A DNA stretch of 64,000 nt from Phallus indusiatus. Lineage: Eukaryota; Basidiomycota; Agaricomycetes; Phallales; Phallaceae. The notes beneath the pieces were generated by a model. That model did no database searches, had not been told where the DNA came from, and saw nothing but the letters and a program-made list of their open reading frames with translations. Location of the stretch: NCBI GenBank assembly GCA_027605045.1, contig JAQFWX010000012.1, positions 508,930 to 572,929 on the forward strand, given 5' to 3'. Both the position numbers and the translations under genes were made by a program. How positions within the stretch are numbered: the stretch's first letter is position 1; each line of letters opens with the position of its first letter. Shown in pieces: positions 12,027 through 24,503 of the stretch.

Positions 12027-12883
12027 GCCCGGTCAGTTTTTAATCCAGTCTGGGGGAATCTATCTAAACAGATAAAAATATCATGTAATATATTCCGTGA
12101 TTCCGCTCGTTTATATTAAGATCAACTTCACTGGAGAAAGTGTTGACTGTCACGATACGCATATCCTTAGGCAATTTTCCAGGAACCTGACAAGCTTTCA
12201 CAGAGGTTAAGGTTAGGTGCCGTGATACGTGCGCCTCAGGAGCGAACAGGGAAAATAAGGGAATCAGCGGATGTGTGTTCAGAGGGAGAAATAGGAGGGA
12301 AACATTGTTCTTGTATTTTGTAAGCTAAAGAAAGATTTTTATATACATGATTTGGGAGTTTCCAGGAAATTAGAATGGTGCTAAAATGTAATCTAAAGAT
12401 AATAGAAAAGGCTGAACGTTTAATTGCGAACGGGTGAAAGGTACAAAAATAATCAAATTTGGCAAAAGGTTGACGGACCGGCGCATATACCGAGCGCTGA
12501 CTAATCTCCACATAGCCTGTTTCCGCAAGCAACAGCCGCATGATACGAAAATGAAAATGCTCGCAATTGTGAGGAAAGATCTGTCAGTATCTTTCCTTCA
12601 ATAACCGCTCTACACCTGAACGCAGCCTAGAAACGACAAGGTCCAGTTGATCGAAGTGTCCGCAGTCATGCATGGACCATAAGCGACAACTTTGAGAGTG
12701 CCAGAATTAGGCGGAATGTACCTTACCTTTCCTGTTTAGAAACTAATTTTAAAGGATTAATCCATTTCAATTAAAGGAGAACAAATTCGTAGCATCCAAT
12801 TTGAAAAATTCCTGAAGTGAGGTTTACAATTATTGGGTGTATGACGGTGTATCGACTTGAAGTTATATATCCGTAAAGAAAAA
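12027..12883. other. Intergenic region, convergent 3' ends
   Basis: Lies between the plus-strand DUF6533-type gene and the minus-strand hydrolase gene, so it should hold both 3' ends. A 100-codon minus-strand open frame (12541-12236) shows no family features and is not called. Confidence 0.5.
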
Positions 12884-14325
12884 TCACTTTAACCTTCCTA
12901 ACAGCCATTTAACACCCTCCTTAAAATCTGTGTCCTGCTTTCTCGTCGAACTTAAAGTCGGCGCAAAAGCATAAAATGCATGTGGCAATCCAGGATACCT
13001 GTTTGTTTCACATTCCGAGTGAGTTAAACCGAAACTGAGTTATTCAAAGAACAAATTCGACTAACACATCCACTTTAGTCTTCACGCCGGCTTCCTCTAA
13101 AACCTTCTGATACAAGAAACCTTCATCACGCAGAGGGTCGCAGCCGGCGATTTGGAAATAAGCTGGAGGAAGACCCTCAAATGAGGGAGAAAGGAGCGGA
13201 CTCATATCTGGATTGAGTACGTTCTCCAGTTTTCCGCCGGTATAAGACTCTGTAGGTGGTGTTGATATGAAAATCAAAACAACGGTGGTATGGGGTATGC
13301 GAAAAACTCAATGGCATCCATACCTACGTAAAGTTCTATTGCTTTCTTGGTAACTATCGAGGCGTTCTTGTTTTGCTCCATTGACAAAAGCTGAGATTCC
13401 CATCTTGGAGAAAAAGTCAGAAGCACGCATCTCCGCCCGTATATCTGAAACCTTACTTCTTCGGGTATACAGCAGGCGCTATCACCAAAGCGTGGACAAG
13501 AAGTTGACCCGTGATCTTCCCGCGCAATTCATCGTCTTTGAGCGATCTGTGCGCAATAACCGCTGCCATGTTTCCACCGGCTGATAATCCTCCAATGAGA
13601 ACGCCTTTGGTGATATCTAACGAGATACTATCTGCATTGGCTACAGCCTGTTTCCGAAGAAATGGAAATGTGTCAAGTGTTGACGTGATAGTGTCATTAT
13701 TTAACGCTGAAAACAAATGGTACTTGCCCATTTCAGACCCGCGTAAGAATCATCAATGGCTGCTGGGAATGGATTCTCGGGAGCAAGACGATAGGCAACA
13801 GCGGCACATGTGACTCTTAATTTGAGTGAAACATCTCTCAACATTGCGTCATTGTCTTCAAGAGTTCCCAAAGACCAGCCTGGTAAATATTTTATTCGAA
13901 GAGTACTAGTTAGATAACGTTTCGATCATTATTTAACAAAAGTTCTTACCCCCTCCGAATAACCAATAGAGCAAAGGGAATTTCTCTCCAGGTTTCTCAC
14001 CCAACTCAGGTTTTATTTTCGGGACGTACGTTCGACAAGGGATTGAATGTCCTTCCTGTTTAATGTCAAGGTTCGTGACAATCACACCATCCTCTAAAAC
14101 TGAAAAACATGATTTAAGCTGCTTGCAGGCAATGATCAGTATTATCAGATATACCGGCGACTTACGTTCAAGATCGTCCGCTCTAAGCTGCTTGTTTGTT
14201 TCGGCCCATCCAGCAGAAAACTTCTTCCTGAATTCGACAATGCTGTCTGTGTAGAGGGATGGCATGGAAGAAGCGACAGCAGCCCATTCGGGATCTGGGT
14301 CTGAGAGGTGAGCGTATTGAGCCAT
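12884..14325 (-). CDS. Alpha/beta hydrolase-3 family protein, copy 1
   Basis: Esterase/lipase of the hormone-sensitive-lipase-like group. Exons on the minus strand: 14325-14166, 14099-13950, 13879-13728, 13647-13457, 13403-13324, 13249-13066, 12998-12884; 343 residues. The nucleophile elbow is GLSAGGN (family usual GDSAGGN). The oxyanion motif reads LFGGG where HGGG is usual. The acid and base are probably DPLRDE and PHAFYAF. AYRLAPENPFPAA is the typical conserved segment. Intron positions and most exon lengths equal those of copy 2 at 20277. The third intron begins GCAAGT, a GC..AG intron, where copy 2 has GTAAGT. No signal peptide, so probably intracellular. A possible TATA box (agcatataaata) lies about 45 nt upstream. 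Confidence 0.88.
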
Positions 14326-14368
14326 GGAGAGGTAGCCTTGGTCTACCCACACCTACGTTCTAAAGCAG

Positions 14369-14378
14369 TATTTATATG
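14369..14378 (-). promoter_or_regulatory. TATA-like element of hydrolase copy 1
   Basis: Minus-strand catataaata, about 45 nt before the ATG at 14325. Copy 2 has gcataaatacc at a similar distance (about 21735-21744). Confidence 0.4.
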
Positions 14379-15773
14379 CTAGTGATATGTATTCATGCTT
14401 AGTTGTTTCACATGATTAATTAAGCTGCCGAGCTAGAATCATTTTTCTTGGCTTCTGGATTAGTAGGTCTGGATATGTTGCATCTAAATATGGGACATTG
14501 AACTAGACCATTGTTATCCTTGCTTCTAGATAAAGTCTATTTTCCAGTTGAAGTTCTCCGCCCTGATAAAGTGATCTTGAGTAGTAGAATTGAGGACTGC
14601 GTTCAATTGGCTGTCAATTTTCCATAAATACTCCGCGTCTAGTATCTTAAGCTCACAGTGGTGAACAGAAATTCGTTAGCTTTAATGGGAAATTGATTAT
14701 CCTGCAGGTAAGTAAATTAAACAGGGGGCGGTATGAGCTGATAGTCGTTCACATCACGGAAAGGCGGGCCGACTCTTGAATTCAAGAAAGCCATTTGTCG
14801 TGCGAATCGAGGTACTTCTTTGTTTTTGTTTCGCACACTACGTACAACGTTTTTCGGTATACCAACATATTTCATGGCGCACCATCTAACATGGCGGACA
14901 CGTCACAGGAACGCCTGGGATAGCACACCAATCTATTGCCAAAGAATTTGAATTCAATGGTATTTTCGAACTTTTATTTTGTGGGGAAAAAATGAATTCT
15001 ACTCGACATAGATATGTACTAGGCTGTGAGTAGAAAAGCCGGAACGATTTGAATAAAAGTCATTTGTTTTTTGTTTTTTGAGGAAAAGGCTCCTGACCCA
15101 AGTTCAACATGCTCGCTAATACTAGATTGTCAAATCAAACTTACTCAGGCTTTTCTTCCAAGGGAATAATTATAGGAGAAAACTCGAGCATTTATGAGGC
15201 TGAGTTTAGAGTATTTTTTCTTACATAAAATTGTGGCATATAGCTAGTACTGAGTGCGTAAAAGCCGAGACCATTGACAGTATCATGACGAATGTGACAC
15301 CCTAGATATTTATAACATGATAGTGTGAGACTAGTATCTCAGCCTGCGTTTGCACCTTTTACTATATTATATTCTTTCAGTCTAACACATTACGCTCCTA
15401 AGACAAATGAGCATAAAACGTGTCATTTATAAAATTCCACTGCACTTTCGTTATGGTTCAGTACATCGACATGCCGAGCTTCGACGTCGCCGGGCCTAAT
15501 ATACCAATTACTTCGACAGAGAGTTTTACTAAATCTTACACATAAATATATATGCGCACCCAACAATGCGAAGAAATGGATCAAGACATTAACATAAGCG
15601 GGATCTCGCTGTCGGTCTTACCTCCCAACGCGGCCGATATAATATACTCCAACCGATACATGAAGCTTGAAGGTCCAACTCATGCTGTTTGTTTTTCCTT
15701 TTATCTCATGAATGACGTTATGTCGTGCCTATCTACGTAAAATGGTAGTCAATACGAAGTAGTATGCCTACGT
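14379..15773. other. Intergenic region with nothing recognised
   Basis: AT-rich, with only short open frames on both strands. No repeats or domains recognised by reading. Confidence 0.5.
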
Positions 15774-17541
15774 TCATGCGAGTCGTGCAAATCCAACACT
15801 ATTTTTCTCAAAAGAGAAAACGCTGTACACATTCTTCAAAAAACTAGAGTGCATGATTTATTAAAGGCATAAAAGTAGACATCGGACATCTTGTGTACAT
15901 ACCTATCCCCAAGGAGCCATACGCTATCTCCAAGCCCAAAATCTTGACCAGCGATGGCACCGATGCACTTTGAAGAGCCTTCTTCAGTCTCTCCGAGATT
16001 GAAACTATAGCCACGGTAAGAAAAATGCTTTTCATTCAAATATATACTTACTTATCGGCAGAAATGTTCCAGTATACACCACCCCAGCTAAAGGAAACGA
16101 CAGGTACAGAAGAGCAAGGGAAAGAGTAAAAGCCGTTTTCTGAATCAAACACGGCAGAACCGGGAACATCTGCGTAAAATTTTTCAACACTCGAGGGAGG
16201 TCCGTATATGATAGTCGTTCCGCTATGTTTTTGGGAAAAGAAAAGAACACAAAAGTTTTTCATAAATCTTATACACGAAGAAACAAAGACAGACATACGT
16301 ATCAATAATGGTCTCAAAATTAGAGACGGGGGTGTATGATCCTACATGAACAGCAGCATTACCGATTTCCCAGAACCCCATGCTGCCGACAACTTCGTGG
16401 AATTCAATTTTACCAGTGAAGAGTTCGTGATTAGTGCCTCCAAGGAAAAGAGAAGAACCCGTTTTAGCAAGTTTGAAAGCAAATTCATTTTTCGGTACTG
16501 CTCCTTGTTTAAAGGCAGTGTTAAAGAACGGACTAGCGTTCAAGTTTGAGAGTGCAGGAAATGCCATTCCCAGGATGCTATGCAAAGACCGTATGAGTAT
16601 AAGAAATGAAGGGATTATAAACATGTACGCCATACCCGTCGATGGGGTCTCCTGCAAAGAGTGGAGAAACCACTGTAGCTGGTGAGAAGGTTTGATAGGT
16701 AGCTTTAACTCCAGCGACAGTGACTGTTTATTGACCAAACTCTCAATCTTGTTCGCTCGCGCTCGGTGCAAAATTTAAGAAGACGCGTACCTGTGTCAGT
16801 TGCTATCCCACCCGAGACAGACGAGCCATCTCCGTACTCAATTGAGAAGTTACCCCTTTGCTTATGACCCGTTGAAGATTTTGCAGCATTATATTTTTTC
16901 TTCGAACTGCAAGTTGACGAAGTGCAAGAAGAAGACGGGACCCAAAGATCAGAGGATCCGGCTAGGAAAAAGCACCGTCAAATCGAAATGAAGAGATCAA
17001 ATGAGACAAAAAAAAAAGACAAAAATAATAACGCACTGTCAAAGTCGATCAGGAAGTTTTGATCTGGGGTGCCGATAGAAATAATCCCCGTCCATTCGGT
17101 GTCTTCTCCTTCATCAGTCAAAGGCTCGGAGGATTGGCGGCGTTCCTGCAGATGGATGGGAAGAGTTCGGAGCTTCTTAATTTCTGCACCCTATATGTAA
17201 GATAGTAAAGCCATCGTACGATAAATAAACTGTTAATTTGACGTATTTACTTCATTAAAGGCCTCACGTCCCAGATTCTGCTCCACATTGATCAAGTTCT
17301 GACGATGTTTGCTAATACATACATTCTATCAGGATTATTGAATCTGCTAAAGCAAACAAACTTACGCAGCGGTCCTGTACGAGAGCGTTATAGCCTCATT
17401 GTGGTCGAAAACGCCGTTTGGTTTCGTCAAGGTGCTTCGCCTAGGCAAATCAATGCCGAAGCCTTCTCCGCCGCTCCGCTCAATAGGACTGGCAGCGACA
17501 ATAGACAAAGCCAAAACGGGGAGGGCGAATTTGCAAAACAT
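15774..17541 (-). CDS. Secreted pepsin-like aspartic protease (family A1)
   Basis: Acid endopeptidase, predicted secreted. Nine exons on the minus strand: 17541-17366, 17311-17251, 17190-17037, 16961-16791, 16723-16636, 16577-16299, 16222-16052, 16004-15903, 15843-15774; 1,272 nt, 423 residues, phases consistent. Signal peptide MFCKFALPVLALSIVAAS, then a propeptide of about 80 residues. The first active-site Asp is in LIDFDTGSSDLWVPSS, the flap in YGDGSSVSGG, the second Asp in IIDTGTTIIYGP. The C terminus reads WLLGDSFLKNVYSVFSFEKN, a standard A1 ending. Cys residues SSCTSSTCSS and SSKCIGAI/PCSS could form the usual disulphides. A TATA-like run lies just upstream. Appears intact. Confidence 0.95.
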
Positions 17542-17577
17542 GTCTGGGATATTGAGTTTAGGTAGCAGTTGAGTGAT

Positions 17578-17585
17578 ATATATAC
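17578..17585 (-). promoter_or_regulatory. TATA box of the aspartic protease gene
   Basis: tatatata, about 37 nt upstream of the ATG at 17541; close, but the only core-promoter-like sequence in the region. Confidence 0.45.
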
Positions 17586-20276
17586 TGAAAACAGTGAATA
17601 ATAATGGGGTGGACCCCGGGCCATGCGGCGATGAACTAAGTGATTTCTATCACAGTCTTGGAACTAACCGGTGTGTGTAAACCTAACTTCTTGATACGAA
17701 ATGAACTGCTCCATGTGGAAAAGACGTCCCTTCTTCGATGCTTCTATGAAGGCTATATTATTGCCCGTCAGCAAATCTCGGAGCCAGATATGGCGCGAGA
17801 GAAACACGTGTCAGACATTCAAAAGAAAGTGAATTACCCGTATTGAATATCTCGATAAAGAGAATACCTATCGCATAAAAGTTTTCAATGTAACAATTTG
17901 GTCTGATAATGAATCCATGGCAAATTGTGTTTGATATCAATACAAAAAAGTCCTTTTATTTCATACGACGCTCACTTTTGTTACAACTTAGGCGACCCGA
18001 GGCAAAAAAAATTCCTATCTCTGCATCGCATTCACATGGTTTTTGGTTTTCGCCAAGAGAAAGTCTCGAAGAGGATGGAGTATGTAGTGCGGTATTGGGA
18101 AGGCCAATGACTTATGACGATGGTGTTGGCTGGCAGTGGCACTAAACGGCCCTGGGTTTGTATCACCCTGCATGTGACACACAAATATTTGTCGAAAAAA
18201 GTCACGTTTAATGGAATCACGGCCATCAATAATACGCATCAAACAGTTCATTCGAAAGCTTTCAATATTCAATTCATTTTCATGTGGAAAGTATGTGGAC
18301 GTAAACCCTTCTTTGTATTATTCAGACGATCATTGTTTCGAACAGGTTGCTTTTTAACATTTTCTCTTTCAAATTTCAAAGCTCAACTATGTTTTCTTTT
18401 TATGCAGAATGTGTATGTATTACTACGGGCTTCCCTTTCGAGCAAATGCTGTTGGTTTTAATTCTCGGAGTCTGTAACTGGCAAATACTTCATACCGAAT
18501 TGCTGCTGGAGGTTCGTTAATCCAGTTGTAATTAAAATGGATAATCCCTTAATATTAGCACGCCAAATTTATCGTAACCGAAGATGTTTTCTCTAACGTT
18601 TGTTGAAGAAGATACGGAAATATGGCCTCGTGCCTGTCGCGGATTTTCTCTCTTGAAATCTGAGAGGTGTACTTATTTTTGAAAAGATAAGAGAAGGTAC
18701 CGGCGTCGCGTGCGAGTAGTTGTTGGGCTCGACCTTTTTTATTCGAAGCTGGAGCAGGAGATCACGGCCATTCTCTAATCATGTCATCTGACATGTCCAT
18801 CTCTCAAGAAGATGATAAGGGGGCACTCGATAATCTTTTGGTGCGCTAAGTAAACCTCGTGATTCCAGTGCCCGGATAAGTTATGGACGATGATGTAGCC
18901 AGGCTCTGCGACATGTTCTTATTCATATTTTAGCATTTCTTCGGAAGTGTTCACTGTCATGACGTGATCTGAAACCCTCAGGGTTTTATTCCTACGTGTC
19001 AAGGTCCAGTGCAGTTAATGCATAACCAAATATCTCATTCTGTGTCAATATTATTACGGATGTCGGACTCAACAAAAGAGCGAAACGGTAGGTTAGAAAC
19101 GCAACGAGCAATCCAAATTACCCTACCAAGATTGCGTTAAAGTCAGGACCGTTTAGGTAGGGAAAGATCTATGGTCCAAATAGAAAACTGGTAAGGTTAA
19201 AGGAGTTGGGCCAGTAATATTACTACTTATTACGACTTTTCATGACTTGTTCTGTAGTCACGGAAGAAATTATCACCGATTCGAATGCACTGGATGCACT
19301 CAACGTCATGGTACTCTGTCATTCTATTAATGACCTGAGCGGAAGCCATTTGCGTCAGTCACGGTTTCTTAAAATATTACTAGCTCTATCTCTACCGGTA
19401 GCGCACCCGTTGATTCGAATATTTTCAACGCTCTCTTAGTAGTAGATTGATCGCACTGTACTAACAAATCGAATTTCGTTCCCGGCCATAAAGGCAGGTC
19501 TGGCCTGTAATTATTTCTGTTCACGACACTTATGTACTGGTTTTTGAGGTAGTGTTTCATACCGTCTCTGTTTCATAATATGACTATTAATATCCTAATT
19601 TATCAAAATCACACGAGGCCTATCAAAGGGTAACATCTCGATCCATAATGCAGTAGCATGTCCGTTCTCTGATCATGACATATGTATCATTACTAAGGGT
19701 CATCCGCAATATAAATCTGTTATTCCTTTTATTGTGGCTCTTGGTGAGTCTCGAATTTCGATTTACAACCGAATTTCTGACTGACGAGCAGACGCTACTT
19801 GAATATAAAAATGTGGATCAGTGTATACTATTGCTATTTTGAATTTCGTCGTGCTGACGCGGTACGTCAACGCGTCACACATGATATACAATGCATATAT
19901 ACATATACTAGTGTCCTCTTACATTCATAATGACGACGATGAGATTTATCCGAAACAACTTACTTACACTACTTGACGCATATAACTGTCGAAAACCCTT
20001 CAGTTGCGATCTAAACCTCAGATCCATACGTCGTTTTTGTAGACAAATTTTTCTGAATTAAAATTTGGACAAAAGTAAAATCGTAGAGCACATAGGAGCG
20101 ACTCGGACGGCGTCAATAAAACAAATAAACCTGAAGCAAACATAATACAATTTGCTTCCAAACCCAAGCTTCATGTTGTTATTGCCAATTGGATATTAAT
20201 CCGAACAAAACTAAGAGTAAAAAAACATTGTCCATCATACAAAAGACACTAGTCCATTCAATTCAATCAGATTTTA
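17586..20276. other. Gene-poor stretch of about 2.7 kb
   Basis: No gene recognised on either strand. A short plus-strand frame starting MSSDMSISQEDDKG lies at 18781 and could be a first exon of an unrecognised or decayed gene; nothing convincing follows. The region is AT-rich with runs of short open frames only. Confidence 0.45.
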
Positions 20277-21689
20277 TTATTTTGATTTCCCCAACAACCA
20301 CTGGATGGCCACTCTGAAGTCTGCATCCTGCTTTCTGCTCAGACCGAAGGTGGGCACAAAAGCGTGAAAAGCATGGGGCACGCCAGGGTACCTGTCATTA
20401 TAAATACTCAGCCTTGAAAACACTTTGATTTTATTTTACTCACACATCCAGTTTAACTGTCACACCAGCCTCTTTCAGAACTTTTTCATACAAAAATGAC
20501 TCGTCGCGTAAGGGATCGCAGCCGGCAACCTGAATGTAGGCTGGAGGAAGGCCTTTGAACGACGGAGCCAGAAGAGGGCTTAACTCTGGGTTAATTGTGT
20601 TCTCCCGTATGCCACCTGAATAGGCCTCTAAGGATGGTCAACGTTATAGGAAAGCGTCAGAGTTCGATGATTTTTGTCGAGGGAGACTGGCATACTCAAA
20701 AAGACTTCCATAGCTTTTTTGGGAATCACCATAGCGTTTTTGTTCTGCTCAACAGACAGGAGCTGGGACTTCCACCTTTTAATCAGTTAGTTTATGATTG
20801 TACATGCCCACGACGGCAATCTTACTTTTCAGGATACGCAGTGTGCGCTATAAGAAACGGAAAGATTAAAAGCTGACCCGTAATCTTGCCGCGCAGGCTA
20901 TCATCTTTCAAAGATCTGTGCGCAAGGACCGCTGATAAGTTTCCACCAGCTGAAAATCCCCCAACAATGACGCCTTTAGCAATGTCTACAGAGATATTAT
21001 CCGCATCGGACAAGGCCTGTAGACAAAACATATATATAAACAATACAAACAAATAAACGCCAGGGCATCATTAAGACCATGATGTTTATAAAGGGAGTTC
21101 CTCACTTACCCATTTCAGACCGGCATAAGCATCATCAACGGCCGCGGGGAAGGGGTTCTCAGGCGCGAGACGATAGGCAATAGCGACACATGTGATCCGC
21201 AGATCAACCGCGAGATCTCTTAACAGTGCGTCATTGTCATTTAAGGTCCCCAAACAGAAACCTGTTAGAATATTTTTAGAGATTGATATAAGGAGAAAGT
21301 TGCTGAACGGGTCTTTACCGCCTCCGAACAACCAATATAGCAGAGGGAACTTAGTTCCTGGTGCCTCGTTCAACTCTGGCTTTATTTTTGGAACATAGGT
21401 CCGGCAAGGACTGGAGAACCCATTTTGCTTGATCTCAAGGTTTGTTACAATTACGTCTTTCATTTCCACGTCTAACACTGCATGTAAAGAAACGTGAATA
21501 CTTCATAGGCCTCATTTCGAGATACCTACTTTTGGTCTTTCCTCCTTCAAGCCGATCGTCCGGGTCCTCGAAAAAAGAAGAAAATTTCTTCCTGAATTTT
21601 GGGATGTCTTCCGTATAAAGAGATATCACAGAAGAAGAAACAGTATGCCATTCGGGATGTGGATCTGAGAGGTGAGCGTATTGAGCCAT
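20277..21689 (-). CDS. Alpha/beta hydrolase-3 family protein, copy 2
   Basis: Paralogue of the gene at 12884. Exons on the minus strand: 21689-21530, 21477-21319, 21261-21110, 21016-20826, 20775-20696, 20627-20444, 20391-20277; 346 residues. Both genes start MAQYAHLSDP.PEW. The nucleophile elbow is GFSAGGN, the oxyanion motif LFGGG, with YRLAPENPFPAAVDDAY, AGCDPLRDESFLYEK and PHAFHAF carrying the acid and base. Six of seven exon lengths (160, 152, 191, 80, 184, 115 nt) equal those of copy 1; only exon 2 differs. All introns here are GT..AG. The pair probably arose by duplication of a unit that now brackets the protease gene. Substrate unknown. Confidence 0.9.
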
Positions 21690-21989
21690 ATAGCTGAAAG
21701 GATAGGTTAACAATTTTTGGGCTTTTCAGCCATGGTATTTATGCACAACGAGATTGAGATGATGCAAAGGTTGCCAAACTCCACGTGATTGAATTATTTT
21801 GAGTCTTGTATATTTCAAACGAACATTTCAATGGCAATGCTTCTCGTCTAGCCATTAGGTGCCACGGGTACATTTGAAAACTATATCGGTGCTCATTTAG
21901 GCCCGTTTTGTTAGTGCCATGACAAGTCTTAACACGCCACTGGCAAGAATTGCCTAACGTCCGAGCTCGCAATGATGGTGAGGTGTGCT
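21690..21989. other. Upstream region of hydrolase copy 2
   Basis: Holds a TATA-like gcataaatacc (minus) near 21735-21745 and ends at the left flank of the MITE-like element. No gene recognised. Confidence 0.45.
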
Positions 21990-22393
21990 TAAGTGCTTAG
22001 TGATAGGTTTGGTTTGGTTTGTTTCGGTTCGAAACCGGTTCGTACTTGAGGGCTCATCGTGGTTTCAGTTCATTTTGATCCCAGTTCAGTCCGAAACCAG
22101 TTCCAAACCGGTTCGAAACTAGTTTGACGGTGGTTTAGAAAGAGGAAAGAAACATAGCACTTGTTGGGCGCTAATGCTTAGTAATTGCGATGAGTAATGT
22201 CCGGCATGCTCCTCCGGGCTTGCTCCGGGCCGCAGATAAATTCCTAGTCACTGAAAAGCCTAGAAATGATAACCTGCAGGGAACTGTAGGCAAAACAAAG
22301 CTCTGGGACTGATTTTTATGCCACAAAAAGTGAATAATCCTTAGCTTTAGTGACTTAGTCAGACCGGTTTCAAACCGAACCCAACCCATCACT
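21990..22393. mobile_element. MITE-like element with terminal inverted repeats and a 9-bp flanking repeat
   Basis: The right end, read on the opposite strand, is AGTGATGGGTTGGGTTCGG and the left has AGTGATAGGTTTGGTTTGG from 21999: imperfect terminal inverted repeats rich in GGTTTGG/GGTTCGG that continue inward to AAACCGG on both sides. Exact 9-bp direct repeats AGGTGTGCT lie at 21981-21989 and 22394-22402 and are a candidate target-site duplication. The left inverted repeat starts nine bases inside this boundary, so the exact left end is uncertain. No coding capacity, therefore non-autonomous. Superfamily not determined; 8-9-bp duplications point to hAT or Mutator types. Confidence 0.65.
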
Positions 22394-22402
22394 AGGTGTG
22401 CT

Positions 22403-24062
22403 CGGAGTAACGATTTTCTCAGCCCTGGCTTGGAAAAGCTCTTTGGCCTGACGTCCACTGGCTTTCATTTCCCCGAATCCCGCATCAAGTTAGAAAAAGG
22501 GCACCGAGAAGTTGATTTAGTGAGGAACTAAAGATAATGTTGGGCTAACGCGAACGCATTGGACGGGTTAAGGTTTCCATGTCTTCCTTCTTCCATAGCT
22601 TGAACGGAGCAGTTGACGTACCTGTGAACATGGTCCGTAAGGTATAGTACGATCTATCTTTAAAATTGCGGTACGCATTGAGAGAGTTCAAACCAGGCTG
22701 TTGCATTCGCTTTTCAAACTCCGAACCCGTGAAAGCCGAAGAATGCAGCCACAAAGTTTCTAGTGGGAATGAATGAATCAAATTAGCACAATGAAACTGC
22801 TGTTTGTCTCATAGTAATATGGGGTTCCAATCATTCTTATGTTATTCAATTGACTAGCATTGGGATTTACATAGCTTATGTATCTGTGACATGTGTCCCC
22901 TGGAAATTAAAACTCGAATTAATTAATTGAAGTGTATATCCTCATCGCACGGAACTAACAACTTGTAGCTTTCAGCCTTTATCTCTGGTTTCTAACCAAC
23001 TTAATTCTAGTCCAGTTTATCAGTAGAAAGACCTCTTGTGGCGGAGGCGACGAATTTGGCAAACGATTAATATTCTTTGCTTGGACATAATTAGTATCTT
23101 GATTCGCTATGTCGTCCTATCCCGCGGGTCAACGTATCAGTCTCGTCATACAACTTTCGAGGGCAAAAACAATCTGTACCACTGATATCGCATTCTCTAC
23201 AATGATGATTTACTTCCCCGTAGCCCCCATTTGATCTCGGTCTTGTTACGTATTTCAGGTGATCGTATGTTTATGTGACGGTGGACCGTCGCGGAAATTA
23301 AAATTCTACATGGACCTTAATTTGTACGGTCATGTTATCTTCCTGGCCGCGCTAAATCGCGACACTGCCCAAATTTGAACTGGTTTCATACTAGGTAAAT
23401 TGACAGTTATGAGGTGGGAATTCGTGGGACTTCTTACCTCTGAATCGTTTTGTGTAAACAGCATGAGGTTTGCGTTAATGATCGGGTTTCTCTCCGATAA
23501 AAGTTAGTCCGTTGCTTTAAGCCCGTTAAGGGCCAAAAGGATCTTTACGATGAGTATTACAGATGCCTTTCTCGTCATATTCATGCTGCTACGCCTTAAA
23601 TAAATAGTATGAGTAACTATCACGGGGGTCAAAAAATTTTAAGTGAATTCAGAAAGATGAGATCACAGATTGGAGAGAGGCGGAAATCCTTCTTAGTTGG
23701 GCGCTTAAAATTTCGCCGTTAACGGCCGCGGTCGGCGGTTGGTACGGCCGCAATGTTTTTACCGTGAACCACATCAGCTCGTACACGCAGTCGCTGTCAG
23801 GTTGGCAGTGTCTTGCCCTCTCTGTCTTTTTGTATCAATAAATGATTATGATAATATTTTATCCGAAGCCCAGAGCCTGCCAACGTGTCACATAACCTCC
23901 TGTTTTCGAATGCCTCCGATAAGCTTTGTACTAGTAAGTGAATTTACCAATAATACCAGACATTTGTGATGGCGGTTGTTGCCATATTGACTGCATCTAT
24001 CTTTATCGTTGAAGGTAAGAATCTGTCATAATATCTATAATACTACTGCTCTAGGACCCGCT
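22403..24062. other. Gene-poor stretch after the MITE-like element
   Basis: Only short open frames, for example a 78-codon minus-strand frame at 22781-22545 without family features. No gene recognised. Confidence 0.45.
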
Positions 24063-24503
24063 TCAGATAGGAAGAACAATGTCCCCATCGTAACTTTTCC
24101 TGATTGCGACAAAACTGTAATGAAGAATAGTTTGACCTCCTTCAACTCTCTTGACACTGATTGTTCCGGATAGAATGTCTTTATAACCGATGGTCGTTGA
24201 AATGCCTTCTTTTAAGGATCCAGAAGCCTCTCCCACCAAGATCGGGTCCACGATTGGGAGAATCAAAAAGATTTGCATCGCAAGGGCGTCAGGAGGAACG
24301 TAATTCAAAACCAGCTAATTATAATAAATAATACTCAGTTCAGCAACGAAAGTATTAAAACATGAGATGGTGTTATAAACACTCAATGGACCAATATAGT
24401 AGGTAAGGATTGTACCTCCTCCTGGAGTTGAAGTCTTCGTCAGATGTACCCCAGAGTTATCGGGATCTTTTAGATTCCGGACGTCTTTCGTGACATTTTG
24501 CAT
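24063..24503 (-). CDS. Family F member 1, small protein of unknown function
   Basis: First of four related copies on this strand. Exons 24503-24381 and 24314-24063, phase 0, about 124 residues; a further short 5' exon is possible because member 2 has one. Shared layout: a DPDN/NPDN motif (here KDPDNSGVHL), a short linker, YxIGPLS just before the intron, then a C-terminal domain of about 83 residues: LNYVPPDAL, GSLKEGISTTIGYKDILSGT, SVKRVEGGQTILHYS and YDGDIVLPI at the very end. The alternating hydrophobic pattern suggests a beta-sandwich. No signal peptide or membrane segment. I do not recognise the family. Confidence 0.6.

Noticed and set aside
14326..14352. Upstream extension of hydrolase copy 1 (WVDQGYLS before MAQYAH)
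   Set aside because: There is no ATG in the extension, and copy 2 also starts at MAQYAH.
22030..22130. GGTTTGG / GGTTCGAAACCGG run as an internal telomere-like repeat
   Set aside because: The units are irregular, palindromic and confined to the inverted-repeat ends of the MITE-like element; not a (TTAGGG)n array.
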